Below are positions 53,157 to 61,740 of a stretch of 64,000 nucleotides of DNA, in pieces. Each line of letters begins with the position of its first letter. The stretch's first letter is position 1. The stretch is from Actinacidiphila guanduensis (GTDB lineage Bacteria > Actinomycetota > Actinomycetes > Streptomycetales > Streptomycetaceae): the NCBI RefSeq assembly GCF_900103985.1, contig NZ_FNIE01000007.1, positions 62,001 to 126,000 of the forward strand. Direction: 5' to 3'. Below the pieces are notes generated by a model that worked only from the letters and a program-made list of their open reading frames with translations, did no database searches and had not been told where the DNA came from. Position numbers and translations under genes: made by a program.

Positions 53157-53462
53157 CTGGCCTCGACCGGCCGGTCAGCCGCACGCCCCCCTGGCCCCAC
53201 AGCGGCCACCGGTGGCCGGTACCCGGACCGGTACCGCCATGAGCAGGAACGCGCCGAACAGCATCAACGTTCCCATCTTCGCTCATGTGTGCAACCCGGT
53301 CCTCGTCCGCGCCCGACCTGCGCGGATGCCGGCCGCGGGCCGTGGCGGCGGTGTTGCGGCCGGTGAACGCATTGCGACAGCAGGGGCGGTTGGGGTGGCC
53401 GGGGCGCCGCCGGCTTCCTAGGGTCGGCGTGTACCTGCCACCCATCGCGCTGGAGGACCCCT
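53157..53462. other. Intergenic region between divergent genes (306 bp)
   Basis: No gene seen. Two palindromes overlap: GGCCACCGGTGGCC (53204-53217) and CGGTACC ... GGTACCG (53217-53223 and 53230-53236). They are candidate operators between the PP2C and M1 genes. The M1 ribosome site GGAGG is at about 53451-53455. Confidence 0.45.
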
Positions 53463-54884
53463 GTGCGCAAGAGACTGCTCGCGTCCGCTGCCGCCGTCGC
53501 CGCCTTCGGGCTGCTGCCCGCCCTGTCGGCCACCCCGGCGGGCGCGGCGAACGCCGGACCGGGCGCCCCGGGCATCGGCGACCCGTACTACCCGACCTAC
53601 GGCAACGGCGGCTACGACGTCTCCCACTACGACCTGCGGCTGTCCTACCAGCCCGCCACCGACACCCTCAGCGGCACCACCACGCTGACCGCCCGGGCCA
53701 CCCAGGGGCTGACCTCCTTCGACCTGGACTTCGCGCTGCCGGTCAGCCGGGTCACCGTGGACGGCCGCCCGGCGGCCTTCGCCGCCAGCGGCGAGCAGGA
53801 ACTCGTGGTCACCCCGGCCCGCACCATCCCGCGCGGCCGCACCCTCACCGTCGCCGTCACGTACTCCGGGGTGCCCTCCAGCGTCCAGCGCTACGGCTTC
53901 ACCTCCTGGATGCGCACCCCCGACGGCGGGGTCGCGGCCAACGAGCCGGAGTCGGCCTGGTGGTGGTTCCCCAGCAACGACCACCCCGCCGACAAGGCGA
54001 CCTACGACGTGGACGTCAAGGTGCCGCAGGGCGACCAGGCGATCAGCAACGGGCTGCTGCTCTCGCAGAGCACTCGCGGCGGCTGGACCGACTTCCACTG
54101 GCGGCAGGAGCGCCCGCAGGCCACCTACCTGGCCACGCTCGCGGTCGGGCACTTCGACTTCACGCACGCGCGCAGCGCCGGCGGCGTGCCCGTGCTCAAC
54201 GCCTACAGCCCCGACCTGGACCCGGCCACCGCCGCCAACGCGCGGGCCAGTGTGGAGCGCACCGGCGAGATCGTCGACTTCCTCAGCGGCTACTTCGGCC
54301 CCTACCCCTTCGACTCCGCGGGCGGCTACGTGCCGAACGTGACGGCCGGCTTCGCGCTGGAGACCCAGACCCGGGTCTTCTACAGCCCGAAGTTCTTCAC
54401 CAAGGGCCCGAACACCTCGGTGGTCGCCCACGAGCTGGCCCACCAGTGGTACGGCGACAGCGTCTCCCTGGAGCGCTGGTCGGACATCTGGCTGAATGAG
54501 GGCTTCGCCGGGTACGCCGAGTGGCTGTGGGCCGAGCACGAGCACACCGGCACCCCGCAGGAGCTCGCCCGGGCCGTCTACGACGCCCACCCCGCGAGCG
54601 ACCCGTTCTGGACGGTGAAGCCCGGCGACCCCGGGGCGGCGAACCAGTTCGACGACGCGGTCTACGACCGGGGCGCGCTGGCCATCCAGGCGCTGCGCGA
54701 CACCATCGGCGACCACGCCTTCCTCGCCCTGCTGCGGGCCTGGCCGACTCAGCACCGGTACGGCAACGGGACCATCGCCGAGTTCGAGGCGCTCGCCGAG
54801 CGCCTGTCGGGCAAGGACCTGGGCGCCTTCTTCACCACCTGGCTCTACACCACGGCCAAGCCCGCGACCTTCCCCGGCGCCTGA
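53463..54884 (+). CDS. Secreted M1-family zinc aminopeptidase, compact form
   Basis: 473 residues from GTG 53463. Signal peptide RKRLLASAAAVAAFGLLPALSATPAGA. N-terminal beta domain (to about 215) and thermolysin-like catalytic domain with HELAHQWYGD (His323, Glu324, His327) and WLNEGFAGYAEW (Glu346). The exopeptidase GAMEN-type motif is not seen; TAGFALETQTR stands at its place. The C-terminal helical domain of long M1 peptidases is absent, so this is the short actinobacterial form. It digests peptides outside the cell. It is divergent from the PP2C gene and is ended by an 18-bp perfect hairpin. Confidence 0.93.
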   Translation: MRKRLLASAAAVAAFGLLPALSATPAGAANAGPGAPGIGDPYYPTYGNGGYDVSHYDLRLSYQPATDTLSGTTTLTARATQGLTSFDLDFALPVSRVTVDGRPAAFAASGEQELVVTPARTIPRGRTLTVAVTYSGVPSSVQRYGFTSWMRTPDGGVAANEPESAWWWFPSNDHPADKATYDVDVKVPQGDQAISNGLLLSQSTRGGWTDFHWRQERPQATYLATLAVGHFDFTHARSAGGVPVLNAYSPDLDPATAANARASVERTGEIVDFLSGYFGPYPFDSAGGYVPNVTAGFALETQTRVFYSPKFFTKGPNTSVVAHELAHQWYGDSVSLERWSDIWLNEGFAGYAEWLWAEHEHTGTPQELARAVYDAHPASDPFWTVKPGDPGAANQFDDAVYDRGALAIQALRDTIGDHAFLALLRAWPTQHRYGNGTIAEFEALAERLSGKDLGAFFTTWLYTTAKPATFPGA

Positions 54885-54926
54885 CCGGAGCGGGCAGGCA
54901 GGCAGAGCAGGAACGAGCAGCAAAAC

Positions 54927-54965
54927 GAGCGAGGGCCCTCCGCGATCCGCGGAGGGCCCTCGCTC
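54927..54965. terminator. Perfect 18-bp hairpin terminator
   Basis: Arms 54927-54944 and 54948-54965 match over 18 bp around the 3-nt loop ATC. It sits 42 bp after the M1 stop and 7 bp from the 3' end of the converging tRNA-Lys gene, so it serves both transcripts. Confidence 0.85.
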
Positions 54966-54971
54966 CTCAGG

Positions 54972-55045
54972 TGCGCCGCCAGGGACTCGAACCCCGGACC
55001 CGCTGATTAAGAGTCAGCTGCTCTAACCAACTGAGCTAGCGGCGC
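54972..55045 (-). tRNA. tRNA-Lys (anticodon CTT)
   Basis: 74 nt on the minus strand. Acceptor GCGCCGC pairs fully with GCGGCGC, discriminator A; D arm GCTC-AGTTGGTTA-GAGC; anticodon arm GCTGA-CTCTTAA-TCAGC with anticodon CTT; T arm CGGGG-TTCGAGT-CCCTG (one G-U pair). CCA is not encoded. No integrase gene or attachment-site duplication is adjacent. Confidence 0.96.
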
Positions 55046-55106
55046 CTGCTGACGTGGAAGACCTTACCCCATGGCGGCGGGCGCTCCCAAACCGGTTTCC
55101 GCCTGC

Positions 55107-55865
55107 TCAGATGCTCATGGTGAGCAGCACCGGGGCGGCCCGCTCGTGCAGGGTGTCCACGGCCGGGCGCAGCCGGTGCGCCTGGGCGTAGGGCATCGAC
55201 AGCGCCAGGCACGCCACGGTCTTGCCGATGGTGACCGGGATCGCCGCGCAGACGGTGCCGACCGCGTACTCCTGCAGGTCCAGGGTGGGCACGGTGGCCG
55301 GCTGCCGCTCCAGCTTGGTGAGCAGCACCCGGTCGTCGACCTCGGTGCGGGAGGTGAGCCGGGCCGGGCGGTGCCGGGACAGGTGCTCGCGGCGCCCGTT
55401 GTGGTCCAGCTGGGAGAGCAGGCACTTGCCGACCGCGCTGGCGTGGGCGGCCGAGCGGAAGTCGACCCACTCGTTCACCTTGGGCGCGTTGGGGCCGTCG
55501 GCGAAGTCCACGATGCGCACCTCGCCGTCGTCGTACCGGCTGAAGTAGACCGCGGCGCCGACCTCGTCGCGCAGCTCGGTGAGGACCTCGCGCAGCCGCT
55601 CGGCCAGGGCCGCGTCGCGGTGGGCGGCGCCGAGCAGCACCAGCGACTCGCCGACCACGTAGCCGCCGCCGGGCACGAAGCCCAGGTAGCGCTCGCGGCG
55701 CAGCATCGCCAGCACCTGCTTCAGCTGGCCCGGGGGCACGCCGATCTCGCGGGACAGCTGCTCGGCGGTGACGCCGTCCCGGTGGGCGTCGACCGACTCC
55801 AGGACGCGCAGCGCGTATTGGACCGCCTGCACACCCGGCCCGAGGTGTTGGTACTCCAGCGCCAC
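55107..55865 (-). CDS. IclR-family transcriptional regulator
   Basis: 252 residues from GTG 55865, with AGGGGGGT five bases upstream; an in-frame ATG at 55898 would add 11. Winged HTH in the first ~65 residues (QYALRVLESVDAHRDGVTAEQLSREIGVPPGQLKQVLAMLRRERYL) and IclR effector domain after (RSAAHASAVGKCLLSQLDH, VCAAIPVTIGKTVACLALSMP). It is divergent from a luciferase-like monooxygenase gene (364 bp between starts) and may control it. Effector unknown. A tRNA-Lys gene lies just downstream. Confidence 0.92.
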   Translation of the reverse strand: MALEYQHLGPGVQAVQYALRVLESVDAHRDGVTAEQLSREIGVPPGQLKQVLAMLRRERYLGFVPGGGYVVGESLVLLGAAHRDAALAERLREVLTELRDEVGAAVYFSRYDDGEVRIVDFADGPNAPKVNEWVDFRSAAHASAVGKCLLSQLDHNGRREHLSRHRPARLTSRTEVDDRVLLTKLERQPATVPTLDLQEYAVGTVCAAIPVTIGKTVACLALSMPYAQAHRLRPAVDTLHERAAPVLLTMSI

Positions 55866-56229
55866 GGTGACCCCCCTGGGTAAGACCGTCTGCGGCATGG
55901 GCTGCTACTGGCTGATGACTGGCTGCTTCCGGCTGGATCGACCTCCACGATAGCCCCAATAGGCTTTCCGGTAGAGGAGGTTGAACGTTGATCCGACCGG
56001 CTCCGGGCGTCTGTGCAGGAAGGGGCCACCTTGGCATATGCCCACGTCACTGCCCTCTTTTCGGCCGGTCTGCATGTGCCACCGGGTCCGCGGGGGGCCG
56101 GAAAGACGAGCGGCGCCTGCGACGGGAGGGGCGCGCCCGGGCCCGGACCGGGAATAAACCGGACGCTTTCTCCGGTTGTTCCGCCGGGCGCCGGAGAGGC
56201 CGGGCACGACGATCGAGGAGGCGCGAGCC
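55866..56229. other. Intergenic region between divergent IclR and LLM genes (364 bp)
   Basis: No gene seen. Candidate elements: TATCGT on the minus strand at 55947-55952 (IclR -10 box), TAGGCT on the plus strand at 55960-55965, and the palindrome GGCATATGCC at 56033-56042 with CTTGGCATATGCCCACG around it, a plausible IclR site. The LLM ribosome site AGGAGG is at 56216-56221. Confidence 0.45.
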
Positions 56230-57351
56230 GTGGGTGAAGCAGACCGGGACGGGGCGGGACAGGGTATCCGGGGCACGGTCCGCGGGAGCGCGCCGGTGCC
56301 GCTGTCCGTACTGGATCTGGCCACCGTCGGCAGCGGCTTCACCGCCGCCGACGCGCTGCGCACCAGCGTGGAGATCGCCCGCACCGCGGAGACCCGCGGC
56401 TACCACCGGATGTGGGTGGCCGAGCACCACTCGATGCCCGGTGTGGCCAGCTCCTCGCCCGCGGTGATCCTGGGCCACCTGGCCGCCCACACGTCCACCC
56501 TGCGGCTCGGCTCGGGCGGGGTGATGCTGCCCAATCACGCGCCCCTGGTGATCGCCGAGCAGTTCGGGACCCTGGAGGCGCTCGCCCCCGGCCGGATCGA
56601 CCTCGGCCTCGGCCGCGCGCCGGGCACCGATGGGGCCACCGCCGCCGCGCTGCGCCGCTCCGACACGCTGCACGAGGGCGCCGACGACTTCCCGCGCCAG
56701 CTGGCCGAACTCATCCGGTTCCTGGACGACGAGTTCCCCGACGGCCACCCCTACGCGCGCATCCACGCCATCCCGGGCCCGGTGCAGGGCACGTCCCCCG
56801 GCGGTGTGCAGTCCGCCGCCCGGCCGAGCGTCTGGCTGCTCGGATCGTCCGGATTCAGCGCCCAACTGGCCGGCGCGCTCGGCCTGCCGTTCTCCTTCGC
56901 CCACCACTTCTCGGCCGCCAACACCATCCCGGCGCTCGCCCTGTACCGGGAGTCCTTCCGGCCCTCGGAGATCCTGGACCGCCCCTACGCCTCGATCGGG
57001 GTTGCCGCGCTCGCCGCCGAGGACCCGGCCGAGGCGCACCGCCAGGTGCTCACCGGCGCCCTGAGCATGCTGCGGCTGCGCACCGGCCGCCCGGGCCTGG
57101 TGCCGACCCCCGACGAGGCGGCGGCCTACGAGTTCAGCGCCGTGGAGCGGGACTTCGTGGACTCCTGGCTCGGCAACGTGGTCTACGGCGACCCGGAGAC
57201 CGTGCGGCAGGGCCTGGACGCCCTCGTGGCGCGCACCGGCGCCGACGAGCTGGTGATCACCGCCAACGCGCACACCCCCTCGGCGCGGCTGCGCAGCTAC
57301 GAGCTCATCGCCGACGCCTACGGCTTCCCGAAGGACGTCGCCGCCGGTTAA
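56230..57351 (+). CDS. Luciferase-like (LLM class) flavin-dependent oxidoreductase
   Basis: 373 residues from GTG 56230 behind AGGAGG. TIM-barrel LLM enzyme: [65 protein letters not shown] is the classic start (FMN- or F420-binding side, with EHHSMPG). [33 protein letters not shown] follows, and [28 protein letters not shown] covers the phosphate-binding part. The type resembles 'MsnO8/alkanal monooxygenase-like' members using FMNH2 or F420. The adjacent divergent IclR gene may regulate it. Substrate unknown. Confidence 0.93.
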   Translation: MGEADRDGAGQGIRGTVRGSAPVPLSVLDLATVGSGFTAADALRTSVEIARTAETRGYHRMWVAEHHSMPGVASSSPAVILGHLAAHTSTLRLGSGGVMLPNHAPLVIAEQFGTLEALAPGRIDLGLGRAPGTDGATAAALRRSDTLHEGADDFPRQLAELIRFLDDEFPDGHPYARIHAIPGPVQGTSPGGVQSAARPSVWLLGSSGFSAQLAGALGLPFSFAHHFSAANTIPALALYRESFRPSEILDRPYASIGVAALAAEDPAEAHRQVLTGALSMLRLRTGRPGLVPTPDEAAAYEFSAVERDFVDSWLGNVVYGDPETVRQGLDALVARTGADELVITANAHTPSARLRSYELIADAYGFPKDVAAG

Positions 57352-57425
57352 ACACGCGTTTCCGCCGCCCGGTGGTCCAACTCCCCACCGGCGGCGCGCC
57401 GTCGCCGGGCCGGTCCGCGGTTCGT

Positions 57426-57465
57426 GCCAAAGCCGCTCGTCACCCTGCTGACGAGCGGCTTTGGC
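57426..57465. terminator. Perfect 17-bp hairpin terminator
   Basis: GCCAAAGCCGCTCGTCA (57426-57442) pairs with TGACGAGCGGCTTTGGC (57449-57465) around the 6-nt loop CCCTGC; a G-U and two more pairs could extend it outwards. It lies 74 bp after the LLM stop and separates it from the chitinase promoter. Confidence 0.85.
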
Positions 57466-57504
57466 GCGTCCGGGGGGAGGCGGGCGGAGCACCCGGGCCG
57501 CCGT

Positions 57505-57520
57505 ATTGGTCTAGTCCAAG
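57505..57520 (+). promoter_or_regulatory. DasR-type operator (dre) upstream of the chitinase
   Basis: ATTGGTCTAGTCCAAG matches the known DasR responsive element (ACTGGTCTAGACCACT family) at most positions and keeps the central TGGTCTAG-TCCA palindrome. It lies 93 bp before the chitinase GTG. DasR is the GntR-family repressor of GlcNAc and chitin genes in Streptomyces and lets go of DNA when GlcN-6-P or similar sugar phosphate accumulates. Confidence 0.75.
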
Positions 57521-57612
57521 CTTGGTTCATACCATTGACGTGCACTTGACCAAGGGTTAACCATGCTGGGCACCCCTGTTGTTCCTCCTCCCTCTCCCCC
57601 CGGAGGTTCCCC

Positions 57613-59502
57613 GTGCACCGTAGGAAGAGAACGCTCGCGGCCGTCGCCGCGGGTGCCGCCGTCAGCATGGGCGCGGCTCTCGCGCTGTTCGGCGGGGTCG
57701 GCACCGCGCAGGCGAACACCACCGCCGCGGCGCAGCCGGCGGCCGCCGCCGCGAGCAGCGGCGGGGTCAAGATCGCGTACTACGACCAGTGGAGCGTGTA
57801 CGGCAACGCCTTCTACCCCAAGAACCTCGACACCGAGGGGATCGCGGGCAAGCTGGACGTCCTCAACTACTCGTTCGAGAACATCGATCCGACGAACCTG
57901 ACCTGTTTCGAGTCCACCAAGGCGTCGGACTCCACCAACGAGTCGGACCCGAACGCCGGGGACGGGGCGGGCGACGCCTTCGCCGACTACCAGAAGTCCT
58001 TCGGCGCCGACATCAGCGTCAACGGGACCGCGGATGTCTGGAACCAGCCGATCGTGGGCACCTTCAACCAGCTCAAGGAGCTGAAGGCGAAGTACCCGAA
58101 CCTGAAGATCGTCGCCTCCATCGGCGGCTGGACGTACTCCAAGTACTTCTCCGACGTGGCCAAGACCGACGCCAGCCGGCAGAAGTTCGTCAGCTCCTGC
58201 ATCGACATGTTCATCAAGGGCAACCTGCCGGTCCAGGGCGGCTACGGCGGCACCGGCAGCGCGGCCGGCATCTTCGACGGCTTCGACATCGACTGGGAGT
58301 ACCCCGGCTCGCCCGACGGCCACGTGGGCAACCACTACAGCCCGGACGACAAGGCCAACTACACCAAGCTGCTGGCCGAGTTCCGCACCGAGCTGAACGC
58401 CTACGGGGCGGCCAACGGCGGCAAGCACATGCTGCTCACTGCGGCCCTGCCGTCCGGCCAGGACAAGATCGCGAACATCGAGACGGACAAGATCGGGCAG
58501 TACCTGGACTACGCCAACGTCATGACGTACGACATGCACGGCGCGTGGGACGCGACCGGGCCGACGAACGTCCAGGACCCCGTCTACCCGTCCTCCGACG
58601 ACCCGTCGGCGGTGATCCCGCCGGGCAACGAGAAGTACAGCACCGACGGGGCGATCAAGGCGTGGACGCAAGGCGACTCCGCCTACGGCATCCCCGGCGG
58701 CCTGCCCGCGAGCAAGATCACCATGGGCTACCCGCTGTACTACCGCGGCTGGACCGGGGTGCCGGCCGGCAGCAACCACGGCCTGTACCAGTCGGCGACC
58801 GGGCCGGCCGGCGCGCGCAGCCTCAGCCAGACCGCGGGCGTGGCGTACTACAAGGAACTCGGCGGGATCGTGGACAACCCGTCGGACACCTTCTTCGACC
58901 CGAAGACGCAGTCCAACTACTTCTACAACGGCACGGAGTTCTGGGCCGGCCTCGGCGCCCAGGAGATCCAGGCCAAGGCGGACTACGCGCACTGCAGCGG
59001 GCTCGGCGGCTCGATGATGTACTCGCTGCTCGACCTGGACCCGTCGGCGACGCTCTTCAACAAGATCGTCACCGCGACCAACGGCTCGGCCCCGTCGAAC
59101 TGCTCCAGCGGCGGCGGCACCACCGGCAGCACCAGCTCGGGCACCTCGTCCGGCACCAGCTCCGGCACGACGTCGGGGACGACCTCGGGCACCACGTCCG
59201 GCACGACGTCCGGGACCACGAACGGCGGCACCACCGCCGGCACGACCTCCGGGACCACCTCGGGCACCACGTCCGGCACCACGTCGGGCACGACCTCCGG
59301 GACCACGTCGGGGACGACCTCGGGCACCACGGGCGGGACCGGCGGCTGCACCCTGCCGTCGTGGAGCGCCTCGGCCATCTACGTCAACGGCGACAAGGTC
59401 TCCTGGAACGGCCACAACTGGCAGGCGAAGTGGTGGACGACCAACGAGCAGCCCGGCACGACCGGGGAATGGGGCGTCTGGCAGGACCTGGGCGCCTGCT
59501 GA
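57613..59502 (+). CDS. Secreted GH18 chitinase with C-terminal CBM5/12
   Basis: 629 residues from GTG 57613 with GGAGG shortly upstream. Signal peptide RRKRTLAAVAAGAAVSMGAALALF. Catalytic GH18 TIM barrel (about 48-490) with IVASIGGWTYSKYF and DGFDIDWE (Asp222, Asp225, Asp227, Glu229; Glu229 is the acid) and MTYDMHGAWD. A Ser/Gly/Thr linker (about 500-575) of (SGTT)n repeats leads to a chitin-binding CBM5/12 module (CTLPSWSASAIYVNGDKVSWNGHNWQAKWWTTNEQPG). It breaks down chitin outside the cell. A DasR-type operator upstream puts it under GlcNAc control, as for other Streptomyces chitinases. Confidence 0.97.
   Translation: MHRRKRTLAAVAAGAAVSMGAALALFGGVGTAQANTTAAAQPAAAAASSGGVKIAYYDQWSVYGNAFYPKNLDTEGIAGKLDVLNYSFENIDPTNLTCFESTKASDSTNESDPNAGDGAGDAFADYQKSFGADISVNGTADVWNQPIVGTFNQLKELKAKYPNLKIVASIGGWTYSKYFSDVAKTDASRQKFVSSCIDMFIKGNLPVQGGYGGTGSAAGIFDGFDIDWEYPGSPDGHVGNHYSPDDKANYTKLLAEFRTELNAYGAANGGKHMLLTAALPSGQDKIANIETDKIGQYLDYANVMTYDMHGAWDATGPTNVQDPVYPSSDDPSAVIPPGNEKYSTDGAIKAWTQGDSAYGIPGGLPASKITMGYPLYYRGWTGVPAGSNHGLYQSATGPAGARSLSQTAGVAYYKELGGIVDNPSDTFFDPKTQSNYFYNGTEFWAGLGAQEIQAKADYAHCSGLGGSMMYSLLDLDPSATLFNKIVTATNGSAPSNCSSGGGTTGSTSSGTSSGTSSGTTSGTTSGTTSGTTSGTTNGGTTAGTTSGTTSGTTSGTTSGTTSGTTSGTTSGTTGGTGGCTLPSWSASAIYVNGDKVSWNGHNWQAKWWTTNEQPGTTGEWGVWQDLGAC
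59122..59337 (+). repeat. 12-bp tandem repeats coding the SGTT linker
   Basis: Degenerate 12-bp units (GGCACCACGTCC and variants) repeat about 17 times and encode SGTTSGTT-type linker between the chitinase catalytic and chitin-binding modules. Third codon positions vary, showing selection for the protein rather than the DNA. Confidence 0.8.
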
Positions 59503-59553
59503 CCCCCTGACAGACCGGGGGGCCCACCGCCCGAAGCCCGAGCCCCCCTTGTC

Positions 59554-59590
59554 GGGTCCGCGTCCTCACTCCCCCCGAGGACGCGGGCCC
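59554..59590 (+). terminator. Hairpin terminator after the chitinase
   Basis: GGGTCCGCGTCCTC (59554-59567) pairs with GAGGACGCGGGCCC (59577-59590) with a single G-U pair, loop of 9 nt, and TTCTGTCT follows. It lies between the chitinase stop and the converging GGDEF-EAL gene. Confidence 0.75.
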
Positions 59591-59658
59591 TTCTGTCTCC
59601 CGGCCGCGATTCCGGCCCCCGCCGTCGGCGCCGCGGCCCGGCCCGTTCCGGCGCGGGC

Positions 59659-61419
59659 TCAGCCCAGCAGCGCCGAGATCGCCGCGGGGCCGACCGGGCG
59701 CGAGTAGTGCCAGCCCTGGCCGGTGTCGCAGCCGATCCGGCGCAGCCGCTCGGCCTGCTCGGCGCTCTCCACGCACTCGGCGGTCACCGTCAGGCCCAGC
59801 CGGTGGGCGAGGTCCACCAGGGCCTCGACGATGGTCTGGTCGGCCGGGTTGGGGTGCTCGGCGGACCGGAAGCCCTGCACGAAGGAGCCGTCCAGCTTCA
59901 GGGCCGAGACCGGCAGCCGGCTCATGTAGGCGAGGTTGGAGTAGCCGGTGCCGAAGTCGTCGATGGCGATCCGCACGCCCATCTCGTGCAGGGCGTGCAG
60001 CGCCTGCAGCGGCCGCCCGGCCGAGCCCATCACCGCGGACTCCGTCAGCTCCAGCTGCAGCAGCCGCGGCGGCAGCCCCGTCTCGCGCAGGATCGCCGCC
60101 ACGTCGGCGACCAGGTCGGAGTCCCAGACCTGGCGCACCGCCACATTGACGCTCACCACCAGCGGCGAGTCGGGGTGCGCGGCCTGCCAGGCGCGGGCCT
60201 GCCGGCAGGACTCGGCGAGCACCCAGCGGCCCAACTGCACGATGGAGCCGTCCTCTTCGGCGAGCCCGATGAAGCGGTTGGGCGACAGCCGGCCGAAGTG
60301 CGGGTGCTCCCAGCGCACCAGCGCCTCCACCCCGCGCAGCTCGCCGGTGTCCAGCGCCACCAGCGGCTGGTAGTCCAGCACGAACTCGCCGCGCTCCACG
60401 GCCTGCCGCAGGGTGCGCGAGAGGGCCTGACGGGTCATCAGGTGTGCGTTGCGCTCCGGGTCGAAGAGTGTCCAGCGGCCCTTGCCGTCGGCCTTGGCCC
60501 AGTACAGCGTGGTGTCGGCGGCCTGCATCAGCCCGGTCGGGGTGGTGTCGGCGGCCTCGCGCTCCACCACGCCGATGCTCGCCGAGACCGCCAGGCGCTG
60601 CCCGGCGATGTCGAACGGCGCCTGGAGCGCGTCCAGGACGGCTGTCGCGAGGGTGGTGGCCTGGCCGGTGCCGGTGGAGTCGCGCAGCAGCAGCGCGAAC
60701 TCGTCCCCGCCCAGGCGCGCCACCAGGTGCCCGCCGGGCTCGGCGCAGCGCTGCAACCGGCCGGCGACCGCGGCCAGCAGTTCGTCGCCGACCCGGTGCC
60801 CGAGCGTGTCGTTGACCGCCTTGAAGCCGTCGAGGTCCAGGTAGCACAGGCCGATCCGGCCGGTGCCGTGCTGCGGGGCGCGGGCGCAGGCGTCGGAGAG
60901 CCGCTCGAAGAACAGCGCCCGGTTGGGCAGCCGGGTGACCGGGTCGTGCATCCGCAGGTGCCGCAACTCCCGCCGCAGGGTGTCGCGTTCGCCGACGTCG
61001 TCGACGGTGAGCAGCAGCGGGCGGGTGCCGGTGCGGGACAGGGTGATCTCCGCACGCAGCGCGCTGCCGTCCGGCCGGGCCAGCCGGCGGGTGCAGCGCA
61101 GCCGGCGCCGGCGGCCGGTCAGCACGTCCTGGAAGGCGCCCCGCGCGTGCGGGTCCCCGTCGGTGCCGAGCAGCGCGCCGATCGGGGCGCCCGCGATCCG
61201 CTCGTGCTCGGTGCCCAGCAGCCTGGCCAGCGCCGGGTTGGCCGCGAGCACGGTGCCGTCCGGGCCGAGCAGGGCCATCGCGGAGCGGGAGACGGCGAAA
61301 GCGGCGCGGTAGTCGTGCAGCTCGGCGTCGGTCGAGCGCGCCCGCACATGATCACTGCGTGTGATGGTCTGTGCGGTGCTGTCGGGCTCGACGCCGGGGC
61401 CGCCCGCCGGTCCGCCCAT
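59659..61419 (-). CDS. PAS-GGDEF-EAL cyclic-di-GMP protein
   Basis: 586 residues. A PAS domain (about 35-145; AELHDYRAAFAVSRSAMALLGPDGTVLAANPALARLLG) is followed by a GGDEF domain (RLGGDEFALLL, 237-241) and an EAL domain (EALVRWEHP at 365-373). All EAL catalytic residues are seen: ELTESA, AIDDFGTGYSNLAYMSRLPV, LKLDGSFV, TAECVE and GCDTGQGWHYSRPV. The GGDEF active site is also intact, but no I-site RxxD is five residues before it. It therefore can probably both make and break cyclic-di-GMP, the signal that holds Streptomyces in vegetative growth through BldD. No membrane anchor. It converges with the chitinase. Confidence 0.95.
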   Translation of the reverse strand: MGGPAGGPGVEPDSTAQTITRSDHVRARSTDAELHDYRAAFAVSRSAMALLGPDGTVLAANPALARLLGTEHERIAGAPIGALLGTDGDPHARGAFQDVLTGRRRRLRCTRRLARPDGSALRAEITLSRTGTRPLLLTVDDVGERDTLRRELRHLRMHDPVTRLPNRALFFERLSDACARAPQHGTGRIGLCYLDLDGFKAVNDTLGHRVGDELLAAVAGRLQRCAEPGGHLVARLGGDEFALLLRDSTGTGQATTLATAVLDALQAPFDIAGQRLAVSASIGVVEREAADTTPTGLMQAADTTLYWAKADGKGRWTLFDPERNAHLMTRQALSRTLRQAVERGEFVLDYQPLVALDTGELRGVEALVRWEHPHFGRLSPNRFIGLAEEDGSIVQLGRWVLAESCRQARAWQAAHPDSPLVVSVNVAVRQVWDSDLVADVAAILRETGLPPRLLQLELTESAVMGSAGRPLQALHALHEMGVRIAIDDFGTGYSNLAYMSRLPVSALKLDGSFVQGFRSAEHPNPADQTIVEALVDLAHRLGLTVTAECVESAEQAERLRRIGCDTGQGWHYSRPVGPAAISALLG

Positions 61420-61740
61420 GGGCTGCTCCCTGTTCGCGCTTGACGTCCCTGGCGATCATATGGGCTGGCGGAGTTGGCGATCCAGCGCCGTGATGGTGAT
61501 TCTCCGCACGCGTGCTGACGGACCGACCGTTTCCGCGCGTTTGCTTCCCGCACCTGATCACTCTCCGCACGTCATGACGGAGCGTAGTCGCTCGTGCGGC
61601 GGACAGCCCGTACGGGAGTGCTGCCCACGACACTCGCGGCCGACACCCGCTCGGAGCACCCGAAACCGGCAAAGCACTGCAATCCATAGCAAGGTGGGGG
61701 AGGTCCGGGAGAGGCCCGGCACCCCACCACGGAGGCCCCA
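61420..61740. other. Intergenic region between divergent genes (321 bp)
   Basis: No gene seen. The block TCTCCGCACG occurs at 61501-61510 and 61562-61571, each followed within ten bases by TGACGGA; the second copy forms the palindrome CGTCATGACG (61570-61579). This looks like a paired operator between the GGDEF-EAL and M6 genes. The M6 ribosome site GGAGG is at about 61730. Confidence 0.45.

Noticed and set aside
59122..59337. Regular 12-bp repeats considered as a CRISPR-like array
   Set aside because: They are in frame within the chitinase linker, have no unique spacers, and vary mainly at third codon positions.
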